Shown piece after piece: positions 62,801 through 64,000 of a DNA stretch of 64,000 bases (position 1 is its first letter; each line of letters starts with the position of its first letter). Source of the DNA: Sanderia malayensis (taxonomy: Eukaryota; Cnidaria; Scyphozoa; Semaeostomeae; Pelagiidae); assembly GCA_013076295.1 (NCBI GenBank), contig RQOL01000699.1, forward strand, positions 1,984,001-2,048,000. The letters run 5' to 3'. Both the position numbers and the translations under genes were made by a program. The notes below the pieces were generated by a model that made no database searches, was not told where the DNA came from, and saw only the letters and a program-made list of their open reading frames with translations.

Positions 62801-63967
62801 ACTGAATGGAAGGAGAATTTTAAGCTGAAGATGTCTCCGTTTCTGATGAAGATTACCCAAGGAAGAAAGGATATCCGTAAACTCATTTACGACGAAGGTG
62901 GGTGGGAGAAGATATTAGCACAAGCCCCCGTCTCTCGTTCATAAATTCCATTAACTCCAACGTGAAACATGCTTCTGCACGGGAGAGTTTTACTACAGTG
63001 AACACCCGCGTATAAGAACCTGTGAATTCTGCATCCAGCCTATTGTTCAAATACAATAGTATATTGTCTCTTCTATTGTTTTGAGCCGAGATTTCAGCCT
63101 GGAAAGTTCTTAATTCGCTGCTTCTTATATTCGGGTGTTTACTGTATATTAATGAAGAGTTTTTAATCTGTTCTGCGAGATGAGTGTTGTTTTTCTCTTT
63201 TCTTATCAAGGGGCTTTGAAATCTGATGCTGGGTTAGAAGAAGGTGGTGAAGACGAGATGCTGGGCGGAGTGTTTTCCATAAAAGCACGCAAAATGGATG
63301 AAAAGAAAGCGGAGCAATCTCTGCTGCATCAACGTGATTGTTCAAGGGAGAATTACGCAGCATCATTGGTCGAATCGAACGATACCGAGATGCTTTTCGA
63401 GTCGATCAAAGATTGTTTTGTAACTGGAAAATGGAGTGCGGATGAAGATGCGGAAACATTGTTAGCAAATGATGGTATGTACTTGTTGCAAACCCCCTGG
63501 AATTAACGAAAGCCCAATGAAAATCCATTGTGTGCGTTGTATCTGCCGGGGGTAAGACTTATTTGTCTCCAGTATGGTATCTATTCCATACGTGTGATGT
63601 TACTCCCTGGAAGAACCAGATAGTCTATTGGTAAGCCTGTTGATAGTTACGTATTTACAGGGGGGTCATTGTTATTTCGTTCACAGAAGATGATGATATG
63701 TTTGGAGATTTCGAAGATCTTGAAACTGGTGAGATACAGAAGGCGGCTGATTCTCACGAAAACGAGGACGATGGAGATGAAGACGAGGCTGATGATGACG
63801 ATGGTAGCGGGAATGATGATTTGGATGACGAAGCGAAAAGGTTGGAGAAGAAAAGAAAGCTCAAAGAATCGTTCAATGCCGAGTATGATAATGATAAAGA
63901 TGAGACAAAAGAAAATGGTGAAACATTTTATGAAGAGTTGAAAAAGGAGCTGAGTGCACAGGGACAG
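59833..63967 (+). CDS. BMS1: Ribosome biogenesis GTPase BMS1 (5' part, continues past the window)
   Basis: BMS1 is the GTPase that, with RCL1, drives 18S pre-rRNA processing in the nucleolar small-subunit processome. Thirteen exons join in phase: 59833-60166, 60322-60401, 60506-60694, 60808-60950, 61120-61241, 61334-61545, 61651-61749, 61847-61881, 62213-62456, 62585-62678, 62796-62897, 63211-63474 and 63687-63967. The N-terminus is basic (METDDKKVHRKRQAGPKAEK). The P-loop is GPPKVGKTT, followed by a G-domain with LLIDASFGFEMEVFEFLNIV and GVLTHLDLL. GAKLFNLSGISHGSY and WRSTHPYVMADR follow, then an Asp/Glu-rich exon near 62.3 kb. DCFVTGKW is in exon 12, and MFGDFEDLETGEI in exon 13. The C-terminal half lies beyond 64000. 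Confidence 0.95.
62290..62345 (+). repeat. In-frame (GAT/GAA)n run coding Asp/Glu in BMS1 exon 9
   Basis: A trinucleotide-rich stretch gatgaagatgatgatgaaga and onward encodes an acidic tract of the linker. It is coding, in phase with exon 62213-62456. Acidic stretches are normal for BMS1 orthologues, so it is probably not an artefact. Confidence 0.7.
62994..63146. mobile_element. MITE family A, copy 2, in a BMS1 intron
   Basis: A 153 bp copy, from tacagtgaacacccgcgtat to tcgggtgtttactgta, nearly identical to the copy at 9998-10149, with TA at each end. The strong similarity suggests comparatively recent movement. It lies between BMS1 exons ending 62897 and starting 63211. Confidence 0.88.
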
Positions 63968-64000
63968 GTATGAGACATTTAAATCCGGTGTTTCAAGACT

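Overview
This is nuclear DNA from an intron-rich animal. Nine protein-coding genes are recognisable. Eight are split by many short introns with ordinary GT-AG borders. The sequence is AT-rich, its interstitial TTAGGG tracts match the common metazoan telomere repeat, and the gene set is pan-metazoan. ANKMY1, a steroid-sulfatase-type arylsulfatase, omega-amidase NIT2 and UXS1 sit together with many small inverted-repeat elements in the introns. I lean to an early-branching invertebrate such as a cnidarian, but that is an inference and no species is claimed.

Layout. On the minus strand: nucleoprotein TPR (1288-20044, about 50 exons); the STAG/SA/SCC3 cohesin subunit (20747-34046); a germinal-centre-kinase-III kinase of the STK24/25/26 type (35598 to about 38.3 kb); UDP-glucuronate decarboxylase UXS1 (39816-43673); and an intronless STS-type arylsulfatase (44406-46250). 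On the plus strand: NIT2 (46658-50169, ten coding exons traced base by base), a telomere-repeat-containing minisatellite (about 51130-52330), and the MORN/ankyrin/MYND protein ANKMY1 (52655-58542, twelve exons traced). RPB8/POLR2H (58872-59618) is on the minus strand and convergent with ANKMY1. The ribosome-biogenesis GTPase BMS1 starts at 59833 on the plus strand and runs off the right edge.

The genes do not form one pathway. Two divergent pairs (sulfatase/NIT2 about 400 bp apart, RPB8/BMS1 about 215 bp apart) probably share promoters. The RPB8/BMS1 gap holds two CACGTG E-boxes 9 bp apart, which suits a growth-regulated RNA polymerase/ribosome pair. A palindromic E2F-type site lies just upstream of a predicted 5' non-coding exon of the cohesin gene.

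I found no clear novel multi-gene system. The most unusual non-coding item is the minisatellite. Most of its units differ by 6 bp steps in the number of embedded TTAGGG hexamers, and each unit carries a hairpin with 8-9 bp arms. Around it are several families of short non-autonomous DNA transposons, some with clear target-site duplications, including one inserted four bases past a splice donor of NIT2.
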